Source: Misgurnus anguillicaudatus (lineage: Eukaryota; Chordata; Actinopteri; Cypriniformes; Cobitidae). From it: DNA of 64,000 nucleotides. The translations under genes and the position numbers were made by a program. The stretch covers positions 12,116,001-12,180,000 of the forward strand of contig NC_073346.2 of NCBI RefSeq assembly GCF_027580225.2. The letters are read 5' to 3'. The notes below the pieces were generated by a model. The model saw nothing but the letters and a program-made list of their open reading frames with translations. It did not search any database and was not told the origin of the DNA. Every line of letters starts with the position of its first letter. Position 1 is the first letter of the stretch. Shown piece after piece: positions 34,853-46,052 of the stretch.

Positions 34853-36456
34853 GGCAGGAAATGACTGAAGTGTTATGGTGTTGCAATGAATGGGTGTAGT
34901 GCAGACAATCCTTTATTTTCGCTTTTTTCATGTCTGTTTTCCTTACACTGAGGTCCTACGGATGTTAACCTTTAGAAGTGCAGAAGACGTTGAAAAAAAG
35001 ACGTCGCCTGGCGTTACAAAACAACCCCTTTTATGGAACGGATTCGGACGTCCAAAAATGACATGAAAAAGATGTAATTCCGACGTCACTTTGCGCAGTG
35101 GGATCATAGTGATCATATGGGTAGATGATCTAATAATTGCAGCAAGCAGTGAGGATCAGCTCAACAGTTTTAAAGAAATGATGAAGTCCCAATTTAACAT
35201 GAAGGATCTGGGGAAAATATCTTGTTTTTTGGGAATTCAGTTCGAACAAAAAGAGGGAGAGATTAAAATGAGTCCGAAAAGGTACATTCTCAAAATGCTT
35301 GAAAGGGTTGGAATGTCAAACTGTAAACCAAAAGCTACCCCAAGTGAATTAAAAGTGGAGTGTAACAGGAATGAGGAAGAAAACAACAACGAGATTGAGA
35401 ACCCCAGAGAATACCGTGAACTTGTTGGAAGCTTGATTTATGCAATGACCTGTACCAGACCAGACATTAGCTGGATAGTCAGTAAACTGTCACAAACCCT
35501 TGCAAAGCCTAAAACACATGACTTAGTAGTTGCTAAACATGTCCTGAGATATCTAAAAGGTACGGCTGACTATGAGCTGTGTTTTAAGAAAACAGACAGG
35601 ACTTTAAGTCTAAGAGCATTCAGTGATTCAGACTGGGTATCTTCTGTAGAAGATAGGCGTAGCATTTCAGGATACTGTTTCAGCCTGACAGAACAAGGCC
35701 CTGCTATTTCATGGAAGTCCAAGAAACAGGCGACCTGTGAAGCTGAATACGTTGGCCTAGCAAACACTACTCAGGAAAGCATGTACCTAACTCAACTGCT
35801 AAATGGCATGGAAAGTAGTGTTTACACTTGCACCACGATGTATGGTGATAATCAGGGGGCCATTGCAGTAGAAATCCAGTGAATAGATCTAGATCTGAGC
35901 ACATTGATGTAAAATATTACTTTATTCGTGATGCTGTCAATGAGGGAAGAATAAATATTGTTTACTGTCCAACAGAAAACATGGTGGCAGACATTTTGAC
36001 AAAATCTGTATCGAAAGTTAAAATTCTAAAGTTCAAAGGTTTTCTGTTTGGGAACTAAATATTGGTGATGATATTGTACATGGTTTAAGATGATGAGAAC
36101 AAGTGGGGGTGTTGAGTTTTATGTTCTCATTAATTAAATAATTTTATATTATGTTGCTTATTATTATTATTATTATTTTGTAATATGACACTGACTGTTG
36201 AATGCAGAAAATGTGCAAGAGTTCATTGTGCGCATGTGTAAACAAACGGAACTTTTATTTTGAAACAAGTTTTGTGTACGAAAGTTATTGCACAAAAAAG
36301 AGTTTGCTGCTCCCTCGTTTACTGATGTAATGCCAGTGCGTTGAGATGAAAAACAACAAATAGATAAAATCTATGAAGATATCTGTGTTGTTTGGCGGAT
36401 GGATGATAGCAACATATTGTGCGTAGGCATGGCGGACAGAGATGAAACATTAACAC

Positions 36457-36883
36457 TGCACCTATAGTAGACCCCTTCACCGTTCACATCACAGTTGGTT
36501 CCCACTGCGCATGTCAGGGTCAGAAAAGTCATTGCAGCAGATTGAGTTGCGTGTTATTCGGTATCGTAAAAAATGCCTACTTACGTCGTGGGCTATGAAA
36601 ATCGCACCAGGTCTTCCGTTAAGTTTTCGTGATTCATGCAGAATCTCAAAAACAAAAAAATACAACATCTGCGGCTGCAAGCAATTAACGTGCAGACTGA
36701 GACAATGCAAATATCAAAGAGGCTTGTGTTTGTAGTGCTCACTTCATTTGAGGTAAGTCATCATTTTTCAGCCCTGTTAGATTAAATTTTAAAGCCTCGA
36801 TTGTATGAACAGTTTGACCCCATGCTGCGCGCGCACCCGATAGTCATTCAATGTTTACAAACCTTGAAGGGGTCTATAGTGCA
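36457..36883 (+). mobile_element. Non-autonomous element carrying a THAP-domain first exon
   Basis: Ends tgcacctatagtagacccct and its near-complement aggggtctatagtgca. From 36571 the plus strand reads MPTYVVGYENRTRSSVKFS before a stop. A further frame reads KYQRGLCL...CSLHFE followed by a GTAAGT donor at 36752. MPT-x-Y start, VKFS and CS-x-HFE are the opening, middle and end of a THAP zinc finger, with two expected cysteines replaced (V, V/G positions) and frames broken. It looks like the first exon of a P-element-type transposase or THAP gene caught in a MITE. Confidence 0.55.
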
Positions 36884-36942
36884 CATGTCTCTAATTAAAG
36901 CACTCATCATTCAGCCAGTCTCACCGTGTATGGCTGTTACAC

Positions 36943-36997
36943 AGGACATTTTTGCCCAGTCTCTTTCTTATGGTGGGGTCACGAACACTGAACATAA
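36943..36997 (-). mobile_element. Middle piece of the split Tc1-like transposon
   Basis: The words ggacatttttgcccagt, ctttcttatggtgggg and cgaacactgaacataa belong to the same Tc1-like element as 31316-31740 and 39092-39596, in the right order between them. Recognised from memory of a common fish Tc1 family. Confidence 0.6.
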
Positions 36998-37077
36998 CCC
37001 ATTTACTCTTAAAAAGCCGGGTTTTCAGAAAAAATACTAAGAATTGTCAACGTCTACCAAGAACGTTATATAAATAT

Positions 37078-39016
37078 TAGGGCCGGGACTCGATTAAAAA
37101 AATTAATCTAATTAATTAGAGGCTTTGTAATTAATTAATCTAAATTAATCGCATTTTAATCACATATAAATATTTGACCTGAGAACATTAAGAAGTAATT
37201 TTTTTACACTCTTTGTATACACTCTTAGAAAGGATGGATATGTTAATTGTTTACACATCATTGTGCGGTAAGCTTTTAACACATTATGTGTAATTTTAAC
37301 ACATTATGTGTCATTTTGTGTTGATTTTGTGTTCAAGTATAACACATGTTGTGTTAAAAGTAACACAAAATGTGTTGTTTCAATAATAACACAGAGATTC
37401 CAGGATAACGCAGTTAGTGTGTTGTCCCAGAATCAACACTAATGTGTTGTTTTTAACACATTCGTTCTAAGAGTGTACCATGAATAATGACTGAATACAT
37501 AAGCTTAAGCAACAAAATATTGTTTATTTTTGTTCAACCAAGTCGTTGTACCCGGAGTCGGGCTAATGTCCACGCTAGCTGCTGTATGTTTTGCATTGAG
37601 ATGTGCTGCGGTGATATGTGAATTCCTTGTTGCATAGCTTACACACAACCATGCTCTTATCGACGCTTACCAGTGATGCGCGGGTCAAAACAACCAGAAC
37701 CCGACCGAGGTTTTCATCTAACCCGCCCGCAACTCGGACCGTAAAGAAAATATATATATATTATACCCGACCCGCTTCCTGGCCCGCATTTCTTAAAGTA
37801 GTCATTTTTTTAATAATTGTAGGGTTCGGGATTCTCGGGTTTTGACTGTCTGTGTTCCGGTACCTATTTGCGCGGATCCCCCACCTCACGTATAAAAACA
37901 ACAAAACATATACTATATAGCCTATATTAAAATATATAAAAATATGTTATGCACATTTTTAACTTCCACATTATAGTTTTCTTAAGTGGGATTCGGATGT
38001 GAAAAGCGCTGCATAATGTACGCGCCTTTAGTCTTACCATTGAAACTTAACTAAATTAAAAAATAAGAGGTGATATATAGCTTTAGCCTACATAAATGCT
38101 TATTGCTTTAATGTTGCGAGTTCCTCTTCAGATTTTCTTGCTGTTATGTTTATAATAGTTCATTGTTCAGAGTTCATATTGATGATCTTATAGTCCATTT
38201 AAAAATGTTCTTACAAACTGACTCTATTCGTCAGAAAAACACCATTTAACTTTTTTCCTTTACCTGCCGTCGTTGTTCTCTGTGCTTGTCCTCCGTCAAA
38301 GTAGCCTATTAAAATTAATATGAAGTTGATTTTTAAAAGTCTTAAGAACACCGCAAATCAAACGTGCTGCTACATTATGCTCTAAATGCGCGTGTAAATT
38401 TAATTTCTGGGCACTGCCAGGCAGATTTTTTGAAAAGTAAGTGATTTACTCACTGCATGTTTTGGCATTCGGAAGCATATGCATCAATGAGATGCACGGT
38501 GTTGCTTTTAATGTTCTTTTTAATTTATATTCACAAAACCTAACAACAAAACATTGTTTATAATTACGAGACAAATTATTTGAAACGAAATTCGTTTTAA
38601 AGTAGCAAACAAAACTTAAATTAAACTCGTAATAAGCTAATTAAATTGAAACAAAACAACATTACAACAATATTTAAACCCAACAATACTCAAACATTAA
38701 CATATAACAGACATTACGATACATGTTAAAATAATCTGTAGTTTGTTGGTAGATGTTTATTGGGCAAAACCTCCGTTGCAAACCATTTTTACTTTGAAAT
38801 TGATGCGTTGTCACGTTAAAATCAGCTGTTCGTTTAGGTTCCGTCTACTTTTATTTACACTGCAGCACAACCCCGGAGTTCTCGAACTAAAACAATGTCT
38901 GTAGCATTTACGAATGACTCTGTTAATAAGTGCGATTAAAATGCGTTAAAATGTTTAACGCGTTATTTTTTGTGTAATTAATTAATCTTAATTAACGCGT
39001 TAAAGTCCCGGCCCTA
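37078..39016. mobile_element. 1.9-kb hAT-type element, perfect TSD
   Basis: Ends TAGGGCCGGGACTCG and its complement (…agtcccggcccta) are flanked by ataaatat on both sides (37070-37077 and 39017-39024). Next to the ends are long ttaattaatt/aacgcgttaa stretches on each side. No transposase ORF is present. Nested inside are a CACTA-like MITE (37220-37475) and a CAGTGATGCGCGGGTC-type repeat start (37672). Confidence 0.9.
37220..37475. mobile_element. CACTA-like MITE nested in the hAT element
   Basis: Ends CACTCTTAGAAAGGATG and its near-complement (cattcgttctaagagtg), flanked by TA on both sides. The interior is made of aacacattatgtgt/tgtgttaaaa words repeated in both orientations. Confidence 0.75.
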
Positions 39017-39771
39017 ATAAATATCTAAGCCTCTGTTGCACTTAAGAAACATGAAATAAAAGTAACCGGCGGTAGATGTAATGTTTTGGCATGCAGCATC
39101 AGGCGCAAATCTGAGGCAAGTAAGGAATGTAGTTCTTTGGATGTTGTTGTGGGGTCTTTTGTGACCTCTTGGATGAGTCGTCGCTGCACTCTTGAGGTAA
39201 TTTTGGTCGTCCAGCCAGTCCTGAGAAGGTTCATCACTGTTCCATGTTTTCGCCACGGCTTTCGGAAATGGCTTTATAACCTTGTCCAGACTGATAGATC
39301 TTAATTAGTTTCTTTCTCATTTGTTCCTGAATTTCTTTGGATCTTAACATGATGTGTACCTTTTTAGGACCTTCTGGTCTACTTCACTTTGTCAGGCAGG
39401 TCCTATTTAAGTGATTTCTTGATTGCGAACACGTGAGGCAGTGATCAGGCCTGGGTGTGGCTAAAGAACCTGAACTCAGGTGTGATAAACCACAGTTTAG
39501 TTATGATTTAACAGAAGGGGTAAACACTTTTTCACACAGGGCCATGTAGTATTGAATTTAGCTAAATTTACTTCAAAATAAAAACCTTAATTTAATTTGT
39601 TTCATGATCTGAAACATTAAAGTATGACAAACATGCAAAAACATAAAAAATCAGGAAGGGGGCCAACACTTTTTACACCACTGCCTGTTGTAGGGTCTTT
39701 AGCTCTGTAGGCTCTGTTGTAGGCCTGTTGTGGGAAACTAACAACAGGAACTAACATCTTCAAATGTAGGT

Positions 39772-40324
39772 GCATCCAAATACCCACACTTGTGGTTTTG
39801 CACACTCGAGAGTGCGTGTACGCGACAGAAAGTATATGCACAAAACTTTCCCATGTCTTAAAATTGGCAAAGTGCAGGGCCCTTAATATCCAATCTTTTC
39901 TGGATGTACCTCATGAGACTTTAGGCCAAACCTTGGGAGATGTCGCGTAAACTTGTAATTGTAGGTTAATAAATGAATATTACATATTTTGGTCATAGAA
40001 CGGAAAGTGTTGCACATTTCATTGGTGCAAACATTATGTATCTTGTAAAACATCTGCAACTGCTTTTCCACATAATTAGAAACATTAATTTCGTCATTTA
40101 TTTGGGGACTACTGAATAAACAAATTTTTTTTAAGTATCTAAAACAAAAAACAAATACATTTTGTTGCAAAATGATGCCATTACCTGGAATGACATTTTT
40201 ACACTTGCTAAGTGTGTCCCATCGGGTGAATAATTCTGCATGCACACTTGGGATCTTCACACCCAATAGAACACCTGGGCCAAGTGGTCAAGTGCAAAGA
40301 CCACAAGTGTGGGTATTTGGACGC
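39772..40324. mobile_element. Foldback MITE with ccaaatacccacacttg arms
   Basis: The arm gcatccaaatacccacactt (39772) is answered by aagtgtgggtatttggacgc (40305-40324), with ggttttgca/tgcaaagacc continuing inward. The 127-aa minus ORF between has no domain. No target duplication was resolved. Confidence 0.75.
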
Positions 40325-40589
40325 CAACGTAACCCTCGTTTCTATTAAATAGATTTTTTCCACCCCTATGCGAACATCATGCACCAATTTGCTTATAGAA
40401 GTCATAGCACACCATCCTTAATAAAGCGGTCGATTTGAGCCCTCGTTCATCAGTCTAAGACAAACCACACAGGATGGGTTACACACCAAAGTTTTGTCTA
40501 GAATAAAAAGAAGCAGCAGCACAATAATAAGTTTGCAAGATAACAATTCCTTACATAAATGCAAGCACCACTAATTACTAGTACAGAAA

Positions 40590-41640
40590 ACAGTAATATA
40601 ATAACCTTTATATTTGCTTACAAATTAAATAATAAAATGTTATTTGATTTTAATTGTTTATTTTATTTTTAATAGCTTGTGTCTCATCTGTGCATATTTT
40701 ACATTTTTAATTCAACACAGAAAACAAAACCCCTTTACATAAAAAGAAACAAAACTGTACCTGTTTGCCTGAGAAAATCATCTGAACATCTACGAATGTG
40801 CAAATAATATTGATGACTGTAACACAGACGATCTCTAACACAAATGAGGACTACAAATATGTACTAGTGGTATAAACCACCTGTGACATTCAGGTATATT
40901 TGGTGACAGTTTCCTACAGATTTTTGGCCAGCTTCTAACAGAAAATGTCTCCATATGATGTTTTCAACAAAAGTGTAAAACCATTCTTTCACAAAAGAGA
41001 TCTCAGGTATCTGCTATAAAGATGCAGGTTAGCACTTAACAATACTGCACTTAACAATCATGCATGTCTGTGCCTATTATTCAGCTTTAAAATCAATAAC
41101 TAAGTACAAGTGCAGAATACTCACACTATCTTCGTAAATGGAATTACCTGTGACCTTCGAGAAGGAAAGATGAGATGATATGAGATCAGACGAGGTAAAA
41201 GATCTAATATAAATAGTTATTTCCTATGTCAAGGCATTGGTTTTTGACACTTCCTGTGGTTATATTAGGGTAGGGGCGTCGCAAATTGTAGGACTAGTTT
41301 CAAAACAACGGCAAAAACTCAATAGCAATGACATGATTGGTTTCCACCATGTCTGATGCCATATGAACTTTATATTTCTTTAATTACTTTTATGAAGCAA
41401 CAAGTATTAATATTACTTTATATCATATTAATATATACCAGTAAATATGAGTTAACTATTAAGAAACACTCCCAGCTTTGTTAGAACAGCTGAGCAAAGG
41501 TGTTAAGTTGTGGTTTACAACTTGCAACTGCCAGTGACTTTATAAAGAGACGGACATACACAACAGTTCTTTTAAGTATTTGTATTGTTCATCATGTTGT
41601 ACATTTACACTTTCTGCATTAGTTATGCTTTTTAAAGGAG
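40590..41640. repeat. Segmental-duplication blocks Y and X, copy 3
   Basis: Matches 17030-18210 in the same order. The match stops at about 41635 (gttatgctttttaa) and resumes at about 43048 (gaaacagataaaggtgatg). This marks a 1.4-kb insertion in this copy only. Confidence 0.85.
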
Positions 41641-43047
41641 TGGCGAATCAAACAATCAATTTTAACTTGATAATTTGTTATATAAGAGGTCATCATACTT
41701 AAATAAACATCCTGCAAGTTTCAAAACCGAAAACGTACGTGCTACCGAAATATTACAGTTTTTGGCACCAAGCCAGGAAAATGGTCGATTCAGAAATGTG
41801 TAGAATTGAAAAACCTCCCCGAACCCAAATACAACGACCACTTTTGTGGCTTAGCCCACAGCTTCGCGTGACACGTGTAGGCCAGGGGCAAAGCAAACCA
41901 TGCAGTATCTCAATAATGAGTAAACATGTCTTTAAAGATTGCCAAATGTAACCAAAATGACATTTAAATACATTTTTCCTGAGAGACTTTTATTTTGACA
42001 CGGTGATCTGTTATGAGTAACCATGGAAACAGATGCTGCGTCCCAAACCGCCTACTTCCATACTATATAGTATGTAAAAAGCACTACTTCGCCTACTATA
42101 TAGTATGGAAGTAGGCGGTTTGGGACATGAGAGAATGTTCGGTTGTGAAAGAACCGTCTGAGAAGAACGCAGGCACTGGATAACCTTAACTCAGAGGCTC
42201 GGAACATAACATTAGGAATGTGTGGTTAAAGTTTGTTTTTCAAGAAGTTCCAGCTTGCGTGGGGAGTGTTTGTTTACTTTGTGTACCGCGGATTCATTTG
42301 TAAAGAAGCCACAAGTCTTGGATTTGCAGAGAGACTGTGATTAAAAGCACCACTAATATTGCATCTGACAAAAATGACACAGCAGTACACAGTGAGTAAA
42401 ACATTTTACTTTATTTATGTTTATTTATGTTACTTTATTTATTTATTTATTGTCTATTGTTGTATTAGAAGAGATCGCTTGATATGTCCTGTTGTAACAT
42501 CCGTGTCTAAACACATATATTTGACTCTTTTAATTTACTAAAAACATTAAACGATTAATAAAGGTGCAACGCTTAACAATACGACTGTAATATAACGATA
42601 GAAATATACAAAGTTAGTGATAAGGAAGGACTTATCAGCCGCAATTTAGATTCTGATGCGCGCTTACTGTGTTGTTAGTCACGTCGAGTTTAAAGTTTTG
42701 TTTCTACTTTACTATACGTATTGTCATTTATGTCTATTCTCTTTAGCACCCAGAATCTTTTTGTGGCTTAAACATTGTGTTTGTCTGCTATTTTTACAAA
42801 TTAATGTTTTTAAAACATTTTCCCACATGTAATGATGAAATGATAGGGCAAGCTATCATAACAGTGGGCATTTACGTCCAGGTCTTCAATGCGGCCCGCC
42901 CCTTCAAACAAAGCTTTTCTCCAGACAGCATCAGAATCATGTTACAAAATAGCCTATTACTTATTGCTTTTGATGTTTTTGAATGTAAAAACCACGCGAA
43001 CATCATAAGTAGACCTCAACTGTATAAAACAATAAAATCGACAGATT
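41636..43047. mobile_element. 1.4-kb insertion in block X, class unknown
   Basis: Its limits come from comparison with copies 1 and 2. It starts aggagtggcgaatcaaac and ends with caataaaatcgacagatttt; no clear inverted ends were seen. A palindromic MITE is inside at 42040-42126. From about 42180 to 42400 the sequence is less AT-rich and may be a captured exon, but no coding frame is convincing. The 159-aa ORF at 42777-43256 crosses the insertion edge and two repeats. Confidence 0.5.
42040..42126. repeat. 87-bp palindromic MITE
   Basis: gtcccaaaccgcctacttcc at the left is answered exactly by ggaagtaggcggtttgggac at the right, with catactatatagtatg inner arms. This is a common fish foldback. 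Confidence 0.9.
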
Positions 43048-43200
43048 TTAAGTATGAAACAGATAAAGGTGATGATTTACAATTGCTCTTGTGTGGGTTC
43101 AGCTCAACTGGTAATTGCGTTAGCAGTGCAAAGGATCATAGTTTCAGTTCCCAGAGAATACACAGATTGACCAAATACATAGCTTTAAGGCCAGTGTTGG
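43048..43200 (+). repeat. Rest of block X copy 3, with SINE head
   Basis: Contains gatgatttacaattgctctt and tgtgtgggttcagctcaac, matching 6098-6160. The SINE head (ggtaattgcgttagcagtgc ... gtttcagttcccagagaat) keeps A- and B-box-like words of a tRNA-Ala-type SINE better than copy 1. Confidence 0.7.
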
Positions 43201-43310
43201 CGGTAATGCATTACAAGGAACGTGCATTAGATAATAATATTACTTTTCTGAAGTAACGAATTTAATAACGCATTACTTTATAAATGTACACATTCACGTA
43301 TTTTAGTTAT
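43193..43310. repeat. hAT-type repeat end fragment (CAGTGTTGG...)
   Basis: cagtgttggcggtaatgca followed by words such as attacttttctgaagtaacg and aacgcattactt, a widespread fish repeat end. The opposite end was not found. Confidence 0.5.
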
Positions 43311-44384
43311 TTTTTATATATCCAGACTCCAAATGGCTGAATTCAGAGGAAATTATTTTCATTTTTAGTCCTGTTGAATCAACATTTAAAATATTTCTCA
43401 AAGAATTCACATCTACCTCCAAGACAACAACCCCACTGTGCAGAGACAGAAGAGTCAAACATCACCAAGATTACTCACATCTGTTTCTCGTCTCCATCTC
43501 TTCTTATTGTCTTAGGTAAGAGCCCCTTAAATCTCACTTATAAACTTTATAAACTGCATGGGTACCTTTTAACGAGAGCACACAAGCATGAGCGGTATTG
43601 TTAAATTGCTTCAGACATTTCCTCTGGTTACATGGATAGACTAATTATTTAGCCCTATAACTAAGTTGTGTGTAATCGTGATTACTGTATGTAGGCTATA
43701 AGGTGATAAGCCAGAACCTCATCTTCTCTATTTTAATTAAGTTGTTATATAGTTATATGATTCACTATATCAAGCTAGAAGGCTATATTGAACCTCATCA
43801 TCATATGGGCTTTGCACTAAGTTGTATATATAGATGATTACAGTGGCCAGTGTTACCAAACCCCTGGTGTGGAGTTTGTGTTTAGAACTTGCACAACCAC
43901 CGATGTGGGCTGATATGACATTAGTAATCGAATTAATGAGTTCAATATAAACATGAGTTAAATAGAATTATCAAACATTTATCCAAATTCCACAATTATA
44001 TCAATATGATTCATAATTACAAAGAACGAGATTTTATCTTTAGCAGTCAGATAAAACTACCTAAATTACGTAAGGTTAAAATGTCATCAGTGAGAGCCGG
44101 AAAAGACCGAACGAGTGAGAATCGTTCGCAATGCGATATTTTTTTTATTAAATGCTTTTTTGTAAAGGCATGTCCAATTTATGGAACCCAGAGATTTGAC
44201 AGGATTGGATTAGACAGAGATTTTGGACAGGATTTTTCATATTTGCCACTTTCCTGATGAAAGTGTATTGTATACAATTACTGTCTATGAGCCACATCAG
44301 CAAATAAAATAACATAATACAACACATCACTTTAATTTCAGTATATACAATTGTTTACATAACTGATATTCTTAAATTCTCTCA
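43311..44384. other. Non-coding, no recognised feature
   Basis: AT-rich sequence up to the second L2 copy. Small ORFs only. Confidence 0.4.
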
Positions 44385-44710
44385 ATATTAGACAAAACGT
44401 GACAGGGCCAACGCATACTCGTAAGCACACATTAGACTTAATTCTGTCACTCGGACTCAATATTAATGACATCAAAATATCACCTCAGAGTGATGCAGTT
44501 TCTGACCATTACCTTGTGTGATACACTGTACCTCTAGATAGGATCACTCAATCCACAACATGCTACAGATTAGCCAGAACAATAATTTCCACCACTAAAG
44601 ATAGCTTTATTAGCACTCTTCCAGACCTGTCCCAAATTAAACATGTAGCAGATAACTGTGACGATCCAGATATTGTAATAGAAAACCTAAACAATGTCTG
44701 TTCTAACACA

Positions 44711-45929
44711 TTGGATGCCGTTGCCCCCATTCGAAAAAAGAGAATCAAAGAAAAACCGCCAGCTTCATGGTATGACCATCACACTGCAGCCCTCAAAAAG
44801 GCAACTAGGAAAATGGAAAGAAATTATAGAAGCACAAAGTTAGAGGTATGGTGTGCAGCATGGAAAGAGAGTGTCAAACACTACAGACAGGCTATTAAAA
44901 CCGCCAGATCTACCCATCTTAGCAAGCTTATAAATGAGAATCATAATAACTCTCATTTCCTCTTTAGCACAGTTGCAAAACTGACTAGAAACAAAGAACA
45001 AACAGAAACCAATAGTAAACTTCAACACAATAGTAACAACTTCATCTTTTCTAACAAAATTACGGCTATAAGGGAAAACATCGTAGCTACCCAGGCAGCC
45101 ACCACTCTACCCATTAGTTCATTAAACACTAGACTACCATACGAACATCTTGATTCATTTAAACCTACTACAATAGATGAGCTCTCTAGACTAGTTACAT
45201 CATCCAAATCATCGTCCTGTATATTAGACCCCGTTCCCACAAAACTACTTAAAGAGGTATTCCCTGTAGTGTCAACCCCGGTTTTAAATATCTTTAACTC
45301 ATTGCTAGAAATAGGATACGTTCCAACAGCTTTCAAACTAGCAGTTATTAAACCGCTGATTAAAAAACCACAGCTTGATCAGGGAGAGCTTAATAACTGT
45401 AGACCAATCTCAAATCTCCCATTTCTTTCGAAAATATTAGAAAAGATAGTGGCAAGCCAGTTACGCACATTTTTGACAAATAATAGTACATATGAAAAGT
45501 TCCAATCAGGATTCAGGCCCCACCATAGCACAGAGACAGCGTTGCTTAGAGTTACAAATGACCTCCTATTAACATTCGATCGTGGTGAAATCTCAATTCT
45601 TATATTATTAGACCTTAGTGCAGCCTTTGACACAATAGATCACACAATCTTACTCAATAGACTAGAAAACTATGTTGGTATCAGTGGTCAGGCGCTAACC
45701 TGGTTTAGGTCGTATCTAACCAATCGCTATCACTTTGTTTATGTAAACGAGGAAGAGTCATATCACTCCCAATTCAGGTCTCTTGATTATCCCTAGACTA
45801 TCAAAAGTGTCTAAAAGTGGAAGATCCTTTTCCTACTTAGCCCCTAAGCTCTGGAATGATTTACCAACCGATGTCTGAGAATCAGACACAGTTGATCATT
45901 TTAAATCTAGACTTAAAACTTTTCTCTTC
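44711..45929 (+). pseudogene. L2 reverse transcriptase remains
   Basis: The main frame (44711-45796, 361 aa) includes the linker, [31 protein letters not shown] and [13 protein letters not shown]. After NEEESYHS it jumps to QFRSLDYP and stops, because GVPQGS, YADD and the thumb are deleted. The tail [18 protein letters not shown] follows to about 45929 in another frame. The SDHYLV motif of the endonuclease, lost in copy 1, is kept just upstream (about 44500-44520). Confidence 0.85.
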
Positions 45930-46052
45930 AACAAAGCATTCGCATAATTTGTCTAGTAAAGGTACTTAACTCGAAATAGTTATTTGTACGGAACAAAGCA
46001 CTCGCAGTCATAACACAGACCAACCAAATAAATAAATAAAAACCTTATCTTA

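Larger units (their letters stand above)
34176..35102. mobile_element. MITE inserted in the copia reverse transcriptase, ATC duplication
   Basis: Ends CCACTAAACACAGGACGTC and gacgtcactttgcgcagtgg are inverted. ATC stands on both sides (34173-34175 and 35103-35105). Removing the element and one ATC rejoins the copia frame as NETI-IVIIWVDD, which proves the insertion to the base. CACT...AGTG ends and a 3-bp duplication suggest a CACTA-type element. Inside are a tandem repeat and a tRNA-like segment. Confidence 0.88.
33735..36057 (+). pseudogene. Copia gag-start / reverse transcriptase / RNase H remains
   Basis: Near 33745-33890 another frame reads FDGDENNYELWEIKFLGHL, the start of copia gag. 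From 33886 the copia RT reads VHQMDVKMAYLHAPIEEDIY, then KLKKSLYGLKQSGRNWYKL. After the MITE (34176-35102) it resumes with IIWVDDLIIAA (the VDD catalytic pair) and LVGSLIYAMTCTRPDISW. RNase H follows (SDSDWVSSVEDRRSISGY, WKSKKQATCEAEY). A frameshift near 35875 is followed by SEHIDVKYYFIRDAV and the typical end (VADILTKSVSKVK...GFLFGN, stop at about 36057). Gag is fused to RT by a deletion, and one more frameshift lies just before the MITE. Inactive. Confidence 0.88.
33671..36455 (+). mobile_element. Ty1/copia retrotransposon, internally deleted
   Basis: The 3' LTR runs from about 36106 (TGTTGAGTTTTATG, after the purine tract aagtgggggtg) to 36455. The 5' LTR is cut to its last 22 bases, cggacagagatgaaacattaaca (33670-33692), identical to the 3' LTR end. 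A primer-binding site follows (33693-33705). Then come a gag start, a deletion joining gag to reverse transcriptase near 33880, the RT/RNase H region (33886-36057) and a nested 927-bp MITE. Protease and integrase are missing. Confidence 0.85.
31316..39596 (-). mobile_element. Tc1-like transposon broken into three pieces by later insertions
   Basis: Three separated segments line up in order with one Tc1-like element on the minus strand: 31316-31740 (C-terminal side), about 36943-36997, and 39092-39596 (N-terminal side and right end). Outer ends are inverted (aatgaaggtttttattatta... and ...aaataaaaaccttaattt). Inner wording near both ends also agrees (catggccatgtgtgaaaaac, cacacagggccatgta). 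The minus frame at 39237-39060 reads TTKITSRVQRRLIQEVTKDP, the second helix-turn-helix of Tc1 transposases. The intruders are at 31741-36942 and 36998-39091. The catalytic core is mostly missing. Confidence 0.75.

Noticed and set aside
39883..40266. 127-aa minus ORF
   Set aside because: Lies within a foldback MITE and shows no domain.
42777..43256. 159-aa ORF that looks long enough for a gene
   Set aside because: It crosses the edge of an insertion, a SINE head and a hAT repeat end, so its parts have unrelated origins.
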